Shown here: one piece after another, positions 29,234 to 38,350 of the stretch
How the letters are laid out: every line of letters starts with the position of its first letter
How positions within the stretch are numbered: the stretch's first letter is position 1
Assembly (NCBI RefSeq): GCF_030068615.1
Contig: NZ_JASJOC010000001.1
Location: 248,001 to 312,000, forward strand
From: Halostagnicola sp. A-GB9-2
Lineage (GTDB): Archaea > Halobacteriota > Halobacteria > Halobacteriales > Natrialbaceae
Length of the DNA: 64,000 nt
Direction of reading: 5' to 3'
Made by a program: the position numbers and the translations under genes
The notes under the pieces: generated by a model
Database searches by the model: none
Seen by the model: only the letters and a program-made list of their open reading frames with translations
What the model was told of the DNA's origin: nothing

Positions 29234-31078
29234 TCAGTAACTTCGAACCTTCGGTTCGTACTCTTTGCTTTCGCCCTCGAGGATAACCGGTCGGTACCAG
29301 ATCGACGGCTTGCCGGCGTTCCAGGAAACCAGCGTGTGTTTGAGCCAGTTTTCGTCGTCTCGCGTCTGGTTTTCCTGTCGCCAGTGAGCGCCGCGGAACT
29401 CGTTTCGGACGAGCGCGCCGAGCGCGATGGTCTCGGCAACGTCGATCAGGTTCCGGGTCTCGTAGGTCATCTGCAGGTCGGTGTTGAACGTTTTCGAGGG
29501 ATCCGCGACGTAGACGTCGCGGTACTCCTCGCGGCACTCGCGGATGATCTCGAGGGCCTGTTTGATCCCCTCTTCGGTTCGGAAGACGTTGACGTAGTCC
29601 GTCATCGCCTTCTGAAGTTTGGATCGGATTTCCGCGTGCTGAACGCCGTCGTCTTTGTTCATGAGCCGATCGACGCGCTCGGATTCCGTTTCGACGGCGC
29701 GCTCGAGAACGCCCTCGGCATCGGCAACCTGTCCGGAGCCGTCGGCCGCGACGTCGTCACCGATCGGCTCGAGGCCGGCTGAACCCGGCTGTACCGGGAA
29801 CTCGGTGTCGTCTTCCTCTTCGACCGCATCGGTGTATCCGGTCTCGATTTCGGCGTCGCCGAGGTCGCCACCCGCCGCGTGGTAGCCGGCTCGCTTGCCG
29901 AAGACGATGAGTTCGGGTAGCGCGTTTCCGCCCAGGCGGTTCGCGCCGTGAACTGAGACGCAGGCACACTCGCCTGCCGCGTAGAGCCCGCTGACGCAGG
30001 TCTCTCCGTTTTCGTCGGTCTCGATCCCTCCCATCGCGTAGTGCTGACCGGGTTTGACGGGCATCGGTTCGACCAGCCCGTCGGCACCTTCGAAGTCCTC
30101 CGCGAGGTGGAGAATGTTCTCCAGACGATCGATAATCCGCTCCTCGCCGAGGTGGCGCATGTCGAGGTGAACGTACTCGTCCTCGACGCCGCGGCCCTCG
30201 CTGACCTCCGTCAGTTCCGCACGCGCGACGACGTCGCGGGAGGCGAGCTCGCCGTCGTTGTTCGCGTAGCCGTGTTCGAACATGAACCGCTCGCCCTCGT
30301 TGTTGTAGAGGATGCCACCTTCGCCGCGGACACCCTCCGAGAGGAGCACGCCCGTCGAGGGAAGCGTGGTCGGGTGGAACTGGATGAACTCCATGTCCTC
30401 GACCGGAACGCCCGCTCGGTAGGCCATCGCGTGACCGTCGCCGGTACACGAGACCGCGTTGGTCGTGTGATCAAAGGCCTGACCGGGACCCCCAGTCGCG
30501 AGGATCACGCCGTCGTTCGCTTTGAAGCCCTCGATCTGGCCCGATTGGACGTCGTAGCCGACGACGCCGTGACAGGTCCGATCGTTGGGATCCGGCTCGT
30601 CGGAGGTCGCGAGGTTCATCACGTACCACTCGTCGTACACCTGAATGCCCCGTTTGACGACCTGCTCGTACATCGTATGGAGCAGGTGGTGTCCCGTCTC
30701 CGCACCGGCGTAGGTGGTTCGCGGGAACGAGAGGCCGCCGAACGGTCGCTGTGAAACGCGGCCGTCGTCCTCTCGAGAGAAGGGCAGACCCCAGTGCTCG
30801 AGGGTGATGGTCTCCTCGGGTGCATCTTGGGCCAGCGTCTCGACTGCGGGAGCGTCGCCCAGGTAGTCCGACCCCTTCATCGTGTCGTAGGCGTGGAGTT
30901 CCCAGTCGTCGCCCTCGCGAAGCGCTGCGTTGATACCGCCCTCTGCCGCGCCGGTGTGGCTCCGAACTGGGTGGAGCTTCGTGACCATCGCCACGTCCGC
31001 TCCCGCTTCGTTCGCCGCGACCGCAGCCCGGAGGCCGGCACCGCCCGCACCGACCACGATAACGTCGTGTTCGTACAT
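29234..31078 (-). CDS. sdhA: Succinate dehydrogenase flavoprotein subunit
   Basis: The 614-residue protein starts MYEHDVIVVGAGGAGLRAAV, the FAD-binding motif. RSHTGAAEGGINAAL contains the segment that usually carries the covalent FAD linkage nearby, and HRLGGNAL-like SVHGANRLGGNALPELIVFG and a C-terminal HWRQENQTRDDENWLKHTL match SdhA. It oxidises succinate to fumarate and passes electrons to SdhB. It is the last gene of the sdhCDBA operon, five bases after sdhB. Confidence 0.97.
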   Translation of the reverse strand: MYEHDVIVVGAGGAGLRAAVAANEAGADVAMVTKLHPVRSHTGAAEGGINAALREGDDWELHAYDTMKGSDYLGDAPAVETLAQDAPEETITLEHWGLPFSREDDGRVSQRPFGGLSFPRTTYAGAETGHHLLHTMYEQVVKRGIQVYDEWYVMNLATSDEPDPNDRTCHGVVGYDVQSGQIEGFKANDGVILATGGPGQAFDHTTNAVSCTGDGHAMAYRAGVPVEDMEFIQFHPTTLPSTGVLLSEGVRGEGGILYNNEGERFMFEHGYANNDGELASRDVVARAELTEVSEGRGVEDEYVHLDMRHLGEERIIDRLENILHLAEDFEGADGLVEPMPVKPGQHYAMGGIETDENGETCVSGLYAAGECACVSVHGANRLGGNALPELIVFGKRAGYHAAGGDLGDAEIETGYTDAVEEEDDTEFPVQPGSAGLEPIGDDVAADGSGQVADAEGVLERAVETESERVDRLMNKDDGVQHAEIRSKLQKAMTDYVNVFRTEEGIKQALEIIRECREEYRDVYVADPSKTFNTDLQMTYETRNLIDVAETIALGALVRNEFRGAHWRQENQTRDDENWLKHTLVSWNAGKPSIWYRPVILEGESKEYEPKVRSY

Positions 31079-31083
31079 AGTTA

Positions 31084-31962
31084 TTACCAGAATTTCAGGT
31101 TTTTCTTGACTGCCTCACGTTTGAGCTCCTGAATGTGCTCCGTGAGTGGGATGTCTTTCGGGCACACTTCGGTACAGGAGAACTGGGTCTGACAGCGCCA
31201 GACACCGTGTTCCTGCTCTAAGATCCGAAGTCGGTGCTCCTTGATCTCTTCGTCTTCGCGCTCGTCCATCGCGAACTTGTAGGCCTTGTTGATCGCGGCC
31301 GGACCGAGGTACTGGTTGTCGCCGGCGGCGATGTTACACGAGGACATACACGCGCCACACCAGATACAGCGCGTAGACATCTTGACCTTCTCGCGGTTTT
31401 CGCGAGGCTGTCGTTGTTCCTCGAGGTCGCCCTCGGGAAGGTCCTCCTGCTGGAAGTAGGGCTCGACGGCGTGCATCTGGTCGTAGAAGTGATCCATGTC
31501 GACGACGAGATCCTTGACGACCTCCTGATGTGGAAGCGGTTCGACGCGAACCGGCTGTTGGAGGTCCGAAATCTGGGTCTTGCAGCCGAGTTGCTGCGAG
31601 CCGTTGATGAAGAAGGCGTCCGACCCGCAGATCGCTTGCCGACAGGAGTGGCGGAAGGTTAGCGACGAATCGAACTCGTCGCGCGCGAAGATCAGCGCGT
31701 CGAGGACGGTCATCCCCTTCTCGAAGGGGACGTGAAACTCGTCGAAACGGGGTTCCTGCTTTCCGCTCACTTCCGGGTCGTAGCGAAAGACCTTCAGGTG
31801 AACCGACTCTCCCTCGACGTCGGATTCGTCGACGGACTCCGCTTCGGCCAGTCCCTGTTCTTTCTTGTCGAGTCGCTCTTGTTGTGGCGACTGCTGTCCC
31901 TTCATTTCGGGATCTTTCGGTGCCTCTTGGGTTTCCGGTTGTTCTTGCTGTTGTGTACTCAT
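31084..31962 (-). CDS. sdhB: Succinate dehydrogenase iron-sulfur subunit
   Basis: The start ATG overlaps the sdhD stop (TAATG). After a 60-residue Gln/Glu-rich leader comes the ferredoxin domain with SCRQAICGSDAFFINGSQQL then GC; the third ligand position is Asp, as in E. coli SdhB, rather than Cys. The C-terminal domain has CIWCGACMSSCN and CQTQFSCTEVCPK for the other clusters. The acidic, Gln-rich N-terminal extension is longer than in bacterial homologues. It passes electrons from SdhA to the membrane anchor. Confidence 0.96.
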   Translation of the reverse strand: MSTQQQEQPETQEAPKDPEMKGQQSPQQERLDKKEQGLAEAESVDESDVEGESVHLKVFRYDPEVSGKQEPRFDEFHVPFEKGMTVLDALIFARDEFDSSLTFRHSCRQAICGSDAFFINGSQQLGCKTQISDLQQPVRVEPLPHQEVVKDLVVDMDHFYDQMHAVEPYFQQEDLPEGDLEEQRQPRENREKVKMSTRCIWCGACMSSCNIAAGDNQYLGPAAINKAYKFAMDEREDEEIKEHRLRILEQEHGVWRCQTQFSCTEVCPKDIPLTEHIQELKREAVKKNLKFW

Positions 31963-32330
31963 TAGACGCTCACCCCTGCCATGACGATTGCAACGTAGAT
32001 ACCCTGTGCGACGAGTGCGACACCCGAGAGCGCCAAGACGGCGAAGACGACCTTTTTCGGGGTGCCCGAGAGTCCCTGATTGACCAGCGCGTTGTAGATA
32101 CCGTTGATGCCGTGGAACGCGGCCGTGATCAGGAACAACACCATCGCTAGGAAGTACCCGACGTTTTCCATCCGCGCTTGGGTCCCGGCGAAGGTAACTT
32201 CTGCGGCGTGATTGACGAAGTGAAGTTGGAAGAAGTGAAACGCCAGAACGATTATCAAGAACGCCGCGGTGATCCGCTGGAGTAACCAGCCGGTTCCGCC
32301 GGGCGTAAACGAGGAGTACCGTTCTGCCAT
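31962..32330 (-). CDS. sdhD: Succinate dehydrogenase membrane anchor, SdhD
   Basis: The 122-residue protein has three hydrophobic helices (RITAAFLIIVLAFHFFQLHF, ENVGYFLAMVLFLITAAFHG and VVFAVLALSGVALVAQGIYV) with His residues in the first (FHFFQLHF) and second (AAFHGING) that are candidates for haem or quinone contacts. It is flanked by sdhC and sdhB with one-base overlaps. With SdhC it anchors the enzyme and binds the quinone. Confidence 0.92.
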   Translation of the reverse strand: MAERYSSFTPGGTGWLLQRITAAFLIIVLAFHFFQLHFVNHAAEVTFAGTQARMENVGYFLAMVLFLITAAFHGINGIYNALVNQGLSGTPKKVVFAVLALSGVALVAQGIYVAIVMAGVSV

Positions 32331-32761
32331 TAGAAGCCCACCCCCTGAAGGAACGTCGGTACGCTCGCGACGGTAATGACGCCCGTGAGGATAAGGGAGG
32401 CGTAGAAGCTCTTGTCCTGCGAATCGAGACCGATTCCCAGATCAACCATCAGGAGTCGCACCCCGTTCAAGATGTGGAAGACTGCGACCGCGAGCAGTCC
32501 GACTTCCAGTACACGAATAATAAAGAGGCTCTCGAGTCCCTGGATCGTCCCCGTGTAGACGTTTACCTCCTCTCCGGCAAGCATCATCATCTGTCCATCC
32601 GCTGCACCGATTGCTGTGCTCAATACGGCAATGTGGGTAAACAGGTAGCCGATAAGCATCCACCCGGTGAACTTGTGAAAAATCCACGCCCACATCCCGG
32701 CCGAGAACTCCTTCCACCGACCGAAGTCCTCGATGAGACCGCGATTGTAAGACTGACTCAT
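32330..32761 (-). CDS. sdhC: Succinate dehydrogenase cytochrome b556 subunit, SdhC
   Basis: First gene of sdhCDBA. The start is the ATG giving [16 protein letters not shown]; longer frames upstream lack conserved residues. Helices include [20 protein letters not shown], with His in the HKFTG and FTHIA segments typical of haem b ligands, and [16 protein letters not shown], the SdhC signature. At 143 residues it is of normal size. The roughly 150 bases upstream should contain the operon promoter; CTTCTATACC lies about 35 bases before the start. Confidence 0.93.
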   Translation of the reverse strand: MSQSYNRGLIEDFGRWKEFSAGMWAWIFHKFTGWMLIGYLFTHIAVLSTAIGAADGQMMMLAGEEVNVYTGTIQGLESLFIIRVLEVGLLAVAVFHILNGVRLLMVDLGIGLDSQDKSFYASLILTGVITVASVPTFLQGVGF

Positions 32762-32915
32762 ACACTCATGTGGTGGGTTAGCCTGCGGGGGTATAGAAGT
32801 TACTTCTTTGATTCCGAAGCGGGTACAGAAACGGACAAAACACAACTCGGGCGGGAGTGAGTCTGAAACAACTCGGATAGAAGATCGAATCCGTGGTCAA
32901 CGAAACGGCCCTGAG

Positions 32916-34001
32916 TCATTCGAGATAACTCAACAGCGGATCGGCGTTGTTTCGCTCGCGCTCTAAGGCGGTGCGCGTCTCCGGTTTGAGACCGACGAGA
33001 TGACAGAGTGGGTTGCCGGGATAGACCACGGGGTTCTCGAGGACGCCGACGATCAACCCGGTAAACGGCGCTTCGACGGAGACGATGTCTTCCTCTTCTT
33101 TGAACGGATCCGTGATCGTACAGATCACGTCGCCCTCCCGGACGAGTTCGCCGCGGCCGTGTTTCATATCGACCATCCCTCCCGCGTCGGCGCGCAACCA
33201 CGTCTTTTCGTCAGTATCGTCGATGAGGATGCGCCACCCGGGCCAGTGAACGGACGACTCTCGGTGGAGTCCGAACTCGGCGAGCACGCTCGCAACACCC
33301 GTCAACGCGCGATCGATGAGCGAGCGCTGAAACCGGTGGGCTTCGCCCATTTCGATGGTGATCGTCGGAACGCCGGCGTCCGTCGCCTCCCGTCGCAACG
33401 TTCCCGACGGCCCCTGTCCGTCGATGATGACGTTCGAACTGAACGCGTTGGCGAGCCGGACGATGTCGCCGTACTCCATATCCGCGCGGACGTGGAGCAT
33501 GTTCGTCCGTCCTCGAGTCGAGGTGTGAAAGTCCAGCCCGAGGTCGCAGGGCTCGATGAAGTTCGTGAAAATTCGGTGGGCCATCCGTCGAGCGCTGGTC
33601 GACCCCTCACGTCCCGGAAACGACCGATTGAGGTCCCTGTCGTAGATCGGCAGATATCGTTCCTGGGCCAGAAAGCCGGGGACGTTCATTACGGGGAGGC
33701 AAATGAGCGTTCCGTGGAGTTTCGTGTGATCCCAGTCATGGGCGACTTCTCGGACGACTTCGATGCCGTTGAGTTCGTCGCCGTGGGCCGCCGCCGAAAG
33801 AAACACTGTCGGCCCCGGATGCTGTCCGTTGACGACTGTTACCGGAATCCGAACAGGATCGCCGAGATACGTTTCGCTGATTCCATACCTGATATTTACC
33901 GACTCGCCGGGATCGACTCGACCACCATTGTAAGTAAAGACGTCGTCGGCCTCGCCGGACGCATCAGTGTCGGCTGGGTCGGCCGTCCGTTCATCCGTCA
34001 T
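32916..34001 (-). CDS. Succinylglutamate desuccinylase/aspartoacylase family zinc hydrolase
   Basis: The 361-residue protein has the zinc site AAAHGDELNGIEVVREV (His and Glu), followed by YDRDLNRSFPGREGS and the second metal His/Asp in LDFHTSTRGRTN. This is the M14-like aspartoacylase fold that removes acyl or amino acid groups from amide bonds. The C-terminal 110 residues form a beta domain with VSVEAPFTGLIVGVLENPVV, as in the family. It is divergent from a GNAT gene and 2.8 kb from a RimK-RimB fusion; related genes recur together with RimK-type ligases, so it may act on the same modification. Confidence 0.9.
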   Translation of the reverse strand: MTDERTADPADTDASGEADDVFTYNGGRVDPGESVNIRYGISETYLGDPVRIPVTVVNGQHPGPTVFLSAAAHGDELNGIEVVREVAHDWDHTKLHGTLICLPVMNVPGFLAQERYLPIYDRDLNRSFPGREGSTSARRMAHRIFTNFIEPCDLGLDFHTSTRGRTNMLHVRADMEYGDIVRLANAFSSNVIIDGQGPSGTLRREATDAGVPTITIEMGEAHRFQRSLIDRALTGVASVLAEFGLHRESSVHWPGWRILIDDTDEKTWLRADAGGMVDMKHGRGELVREGDVICTITDPFKEEEDIVSVEAPFTGLIVGVLENPVVYPGNPLCHLVGLKPETRTALERERNNADPLLSYLE

Positions 34002-34109
34002 GGTCTCCCTGTCGTCGTCCGGTATGAAACGTGTACCGCTGTTCGAAACCGTTCGCGAAATTTCCCCCCGAGGGCATATGTTTTGTACGAGGGCATGTTA
34101 GTAGTGAGC

Positions 34110-34862
34110 ATGGATCTTCGTGAGGCGACTGAAGACGATGTCGATGAGATTCGGGAGATTGCTCGAGCCTCGCTCAATTCGCTGTATACTGACTTTCTAT
34201 CGGAAGAAACGATTGACGATGCGCTCGAGCAATGGTACGGAGAGTCGTTCGTCGAGGACGTCAACGATAACCACACCCTGTTCATCGTCGTCGAACGCGA
34301 CGGCGAACTCATGGCGTTCTCTCAGAGCGTGCTGGTCGGCCAGCGCTACGGTACCGGACAACTGCTCTGGTTGCACGTCCACCCGGACTACCGCGGGAGC
34401 GGCGTGGGCGTCCGATTGCTCGTCCGAACGCGCGAACTCCTCCTCGAGGAGGGCGCAGATCAGGTCCGCTGTTTCGTCCTCACGGACAACGAGGGTGGAA
34501 ACCAGTTCTACGAGGACCACGGCTTCGAGCAAGCGGGCCAGCGGGAGGTTGAAATCGGCGACGAAACGTTCACTGAGAACGTCTACGCGGAAGCCGATAT
34601 CGAGAGCGACGAGGGGTGGGATGCCGTCGATCAACTCGAGATCGACGGCGAGAACGTCTACGTGAGCTACGGCGAAGCGGCCCGCGGGTCGAAATCACCG
34701 TTTTACTCCGCCTACGGGACCGACGAGTTCGAAGAGCGATACGGCTGGCTCTGTGGCAACTGCGACTCGATCGACAACGCGATGGACACAATGGGGCGTA
34801 TCGAGTGTAACAATTGTGGAAACCGTCGGAAAGCGACGCGCTGGGACGCCTCGTATCTGTAG
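34110..34862 (+). CDS. GNAT acetyltransferase with C-terminal zinc ribbon (DUF5816-like)
   Basis: The start is the ATG giving MDLREATEDDVDEIREIARA; another start five codons upstream is in frame, and the long open frame further upstream is antisense to the hydrolase gene. Residues 1-165 are a GNAT domain with LLWLHVHPDYRGSGVGVRLL, the acetyl-CoA loop. The C-terminal 85 residues have CGNCDSIDNAMDTMGRIECN followed by NCGN, four Cys suited to bind one zinc, as in haloarchaeal DUF5816. It acetylates an unknown amine. Confidence 0.88.
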   Translation: MDLREATEDDVDEIREIARASLNSLYTDFLSEETIDDALEQWYGESFVEDVNDNHTLFIVVERDGELMAFSQSVLVGQRYGTGQLLWLHVHPDYRGSGVGVRLLVRTRELLLEEGADQVRCFVLTDNEGGNQFYEDHGFEQAGQREVEIGDETFTENVYAEADIESDEGWDAVDQLEIDGENVYVSYGEAARGSKSPFYSAYGTDEFEERYGWLCGNCDSIDNAMDTMGRIECNNCGNRRKATRWDASYL

Positions 34863-35139
34863 ATTACGGACCGGTTTCTCCGCATTTCCTCCAGTAGACG
34901 GTGCTTGTCTGTGCGCTCCACTCGAGAGCACCGAGCCGATCGAAGGCCGGTCCATCAGCTATCGTGGGAGTTCAATGTAGTACGATATTTCTGACTGTTG
35001 TGAGTCCATTACAATTGCCCAATTCGGACTGTGGTTCACTGTATCGATCATCCACCGGCTGGTTCACGAGTGCATCGGACGGCTAATTCACGACTGCATC
35101 GTACCGAACTCTGCGAACGAACGGGAGCACATCTGATAA

Positions 35140-36609
35140 ATGGATAGACAGGAGCACATCGTCCGAGGATTCAAAGCGACGCTCGTCGCTCGAGCTGTCT
35201 ACATGATCTCGAGCGCACTGTTGATGTTCCTTCTCGCCAGTTATCTACTCGACCCGGAAGGGTACGGCGAACTCTACTGGGCGATCGGCATTCTGGCGGT
35301 CGTGCAGTTGTTCGCCGACGTCGGTCTGGGCAAATCAGCGGCGAGATACGTTTCAGAGTACCGAGAAGACGATCCAGGACAGATACCGCATCTCTTGCAG
35401 ACGACCGTCGCGGCCAAGCTCGTCGTGATTGCCATCGTCGCGTACACGCTATTGCTCTTTCACGACCAGATCGCAGTCGCGCTCGGCGATCCGGGAGTCG
35501 CGCCGTTTCTCGCGGCGGGCGTGATCTACATTACGGTTAACTCCTTCAACGTGTTCGCACAGATCGTTTTTCAGGGGTACAACCAGCTCGTCTACAGCGC
35601 CGCGATTCAGGCGATCAGCGGAGCGGCTCGGTTGGTTTTCGCCGTAGGATTCGTCCTCGCCGGGCTTGGTGCCCTCGGGGCGTTCTTCGGATACATCGTC
35701 GGTTACGCGATTGCGGCGGTAATTGGTCTCGCGATTCTCTACTACAAATTTTATCAACCGACCGAAGCCGCAGAGGTGTACGAAGATGGCCTCTCGCGTC
35801 GATTGCTCGAGTACAGCGTTCCGTTAACGGCGACTCGGAGCGCGAACGTTATCGACAAACAGATCGACATCGTCCTCGTCGGTGTCTTTCTCAACCCGGT
35901 TGCGGTCGCCTTCTACACGCTCGCAAAGCAAATCACGGACTTCGTCCTCGCCCCGGCCGAGTCGCTGGGCTTTACGATATCGCCGAATTTCGGCGAGCAG
36001 AAAGCCGCCGGGCAACTCGAGGATGCGCGCCGAATCTACGAGATGGCGCTGACGAACGCGATGTTGCTATACGTGCCCGCGGCCGTCGGGCTCGCGCTGG
36101 TCGCGGAACCGTTCATGACGATGGTGTTCGGAAACGAGTACGCAGGTGCCGTGCCGGTCATGCAGATCCTCTGTTTGTTCATCGTCCTGCAGGCGGTTAC
36201 GAACCTCACGAGCGATAGTCTCGATTATCTTGGGCGCGCTCGAGCCCGTGCGATTGCGAAAGGCGGGACATCGATCGCGAATCTGGGACTCAACATCGTC
36301 CTCATTCCGACGATCGGCGTCGTCGGAGCCGCAATTGCGACGATTATCACGCACACCGTGTACGTGCTGGTCAACCTCTACATCGTCCACACCGAACTAT
36401 CGCTCCGGATCGGTTCGTTGGCCCGTTCGTTCGGGAGTATCTGTGCCATAACCGGTGGGATGGCCGTGACCGTCCTGTTGGTCACGCCGCTGATATCGAA
36501 CCTCTTCATGCTGTTCGGTGCGATCGCGCTCGGCGTCGTCACCTGGGGCGTGCTGGCTATCGCGAGTGGACTACTCGATCTTAGAGAGGTTCGATCCATC
36601 GTCACCTAA
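35140..36609 (+). CDS. Flippase, polysaccharide transport (MATE/MOP) family
   Basis: The 489-residue protein carries about 14 hydrophobic helices. The N-terminal RGFKATLVARAVYMISSALL, the second-helix GYGELYWAIGILAVVQLFAD and the central TATRSANVIDKQIDIVLVG are typical of RfbX/AglR-like polysaccharide flippases. It probably moves lipid-linked oligosaccharide across the membrane for glycoprotein or surface glycan assembly. No glycosyltransferase genes lie beside it, so its glycan is unknown. About 180 bases separate it from the next gene. Confidence 0.88.
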   Translation: MDRQEHIVRGFKATLVARAVYMISSALLMFLLASYLLDPEGYGELYWAIGILAVVQLFADVGLGKSAARYVSEYREDDPGQIPHLLQTTVAAKLVVIAIVAYTLLLFHDQIAVALGDPGVAPFLAAGVIYITVNSFNVFAQIVFQGYNQLVYSAAIQAISGAARLVFAVGFVLAGLGALGAFFGYIVGYAIAAVIGLAILYYKFYQPTEAAEVYEDGLSRRLLEYSVPLTATRSANVIDKQIDIVLVGVFLNPVAVAFYTLAKQITDFVLAPAESLGFTISPNFGEQKAAGQLEDARRIYEMALTNAMLLYVPAAVGLALVAEPFMTMVFGNEYAGAVPVMQILCLFIVLQAVTNLTSDSLDYLGRARARAIAKGGTSIANLGLNIVLIPTIGVVGAAIATIITHTVYVLVNLYIVHTELSLRIGSLARSFGSICAITGGMAVTVLLVTPLISNLFMLFGAIALGVVTWGVLAIASGLLDLREVRSIVT

Positions 36610-36787
36610 TATGTCGGTCGTACGTCACTTCCGGCCATTCGCCACCCAGCTCTGGCGACAAACCGGTGAATAGGTACAATCGACCCTGTGACGCTGACAG
36701 CGCGTTCGAAAGCGTATTCACCTGCTGACGTTCCGGCACGCTGAAACCACTACCAACGCTTTTCCGGATTCTCGGTGTTCATGTGGT

Positions 36788-38131
36788 ATGCCTAAAAGCG
36801 ATCCCGTTACGGTTGGGGTGCTCAGCCTTCACACGAGCAAGGAGACGAAAGCGATACTCAACGCCGTCGAAGCGCTCGGTCACGACACGGAGTGGCTTCG
36901 CGAAGAAAATACGAGCGTTCGCGTCGAGGACGGCACCATCTTTCTCGAGCCCGATGTCGACGTTATTGCAAATCGGATGTTACTTTCGAATACCGAACAG
37001 CCCTGCGAAGAGCTCGGACTCGTCAATACGTTCTCGCAACTGGTTCCGATGCTCAACGAGCCAGGGCCAGTACTCACGGCGGTCCACAAACTCTCAACTG
37101 CTGGCGCGCTCGCGACGAACGGCATTCGCGTTCCCGACGTGTTGCTCGCACTCAACAGCGATCAACTCAACGACTCGAGACAGCAGTACGGCGACGAAGC
37201 AGTCTACAAGACGGCGATCGGAACCCACGGCGGCGGTACCTGGAAAGTCGGACCCAACGACGTCATCAACGCCAAAGTTGGCAACCGATACGCGTTCTTG
37301 CAGGAACTCATCGACCGGGACGACCAACGCCACCGCGACGTCCGAATCTACGTCGTCGGTGGCGAAATCATCGGGGCGATGTATCGGTATGCGCCCGATA
37401 ACGACTGGCGGACCAACGTCGCACTGGGCGGTGCAGTCGAGGACGCCACGGAAGAACTCCCCGAGAGCGCCCGCGAGATAGCCAGACAGTCCGCGGCCGC
37501 GATCGGTCTCGATTACGCCGGCGTCGACCTCGTCGAAGGCGAGAACGGCTGGTTCGTCCTCGAGGTCAACCCGACGGCCGGTTTCAAGGGGCTGTACGAA
37601 GCGACACACGTCAGCCCGGCACCCTACATCGCGAAACTCGCCATCGAACACGCGGGTGGTTCCGTCGACGATGATCGAGTCGCGGAGCTCGCCGGAACGC
37701 TCGATGACTCCCAGCCGCTGGCGCGTCCCCCCGAGCAGGCGATGGTCAACGACAAACCGGCCACCATCGGCTACACGGAGGAAATCGTCCTCTCGGGAAC
37801 CAGCGGCTCGGAATCGGTCCTCGCCAAGTCAGACACGGGCGCGACCAGAACCAGCATCGATACGAGTCTCGCCGCCGACATCGGCGCAGGACCGATCAAG
37901 TCGGTCACGCGAATCAAATCGGGAAGTTCGAAAACGTCGAAGAGCCGACCCGTCGTCGATATCGTGGTCGGCGTCGGCGGTAACCGCCACACCGTCACCG
38001 CGAGCGTCGAAGACCGGAGCCACATGGACTACCCCGTTTTGCTCGGGCGCGACATTCTCGAGAACTACCGCGTCGACGTGAGCAAACGCGTCGATCGCGA
38101 CGTGGCCGATACGCCCGAAGAGGAAGAATAA
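36788..38131 (+). CDS. RimK-type ATP-grasp ligase fused to RimB-like retropepsin domain
   Basis: Residues 1 to about 290 are an ATP-grasp enzyme of the RimK/LysX type: a pre-ATP-grasp lobe (VTVGVLSLHTSKETKAILNA), then VYKTAIGTHGGGTWKVGPND, RDVRIYVVGGEIIGAMYRYA and the Mg-binding WFVLEVNPTAGFKGLYEAT. Residues about 315-440 are a second domain, IGYTEEIVLSGTSGSESVLA then KSDTGATRTSI and YPVLLGRDILENYRVDVSK, which is the RimB (DUF785) fold with the DTGA motif of retropepsins. A RimK ligase would add Glu-type residues to a protein C-terminus and the RimB part would cut them. One chain with both activities is the notable point. Confidence 0.88.
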   Translation: MPKSDPVTVGVLSLHTSKETKAILNAVEALGHDTEWLREENTSVRVEDGTIFLEPDVDVIANRMLLSNTEQPCEELGLVNTFSQLVPMLNEPGPVLTAVHKLSTAGALATNGIRVPDVLLALNSDQLNDSRQQYGDEAVYKTAIGTHGGGTWKVGPNDVINAKVGNRYAFLQELIDRDDQRHRDVRIYVVGGEIIGAMYRYAPDNDWRTNVALGGAVEDATEELPESAREIARQSAAAIGLDYAGVDLVEGENGWFVLEVNPTAGFKGLYEATHVSPAPYIAKLAIEHAGGSVDDDRVAELAGTLDDSQPLARPPEQAMVNDKPATIGYTEEIVLSGTSGSESVLAKSDTGATRTSIDTSLAADIGAGPIKSVTRIKSGSSKTSKSRPVVDIVVGVGGNRHTVTASVEDRSHMDYPVLLGRDILENYRVDVSKRVDRDVADTPEEEE

Positions 38132-38350
38132 CGCGTAACCACGTCGATTGTGCGAGATCGATTGGGGACATCGACTGCGAGACTTCGCCCTCAAAAGCGA
38201 AAGCTCGAGAGAGCGCTCCCCCAATCGTTCATCGCTTTCTGACTCCCGCTCGTTTCGATTCACGCCACCTCCACTCCCCTCACTGATTGATCACCAAGCA
38301 CTGTTATTGCGTTCGAAAGCACAGAGTACGAATGCGTGAGTGATCGACGA

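Noticed and set aside
31564-31630. SdhB third [2Fe-2S] ligand Asp instead of Cys as a possible defect
   Set aside because: The same CGSD arrangement occurs in E. coli SdhB, so it is a known variant rather than a lost ligand.
33000-34095. Long upstream extension of the GNAT reading frame on the plus strand
   Set aside because: It runs antisense across the whole aspartoacylase-like gene; the conserved GNAT fold starts only at about 34110.
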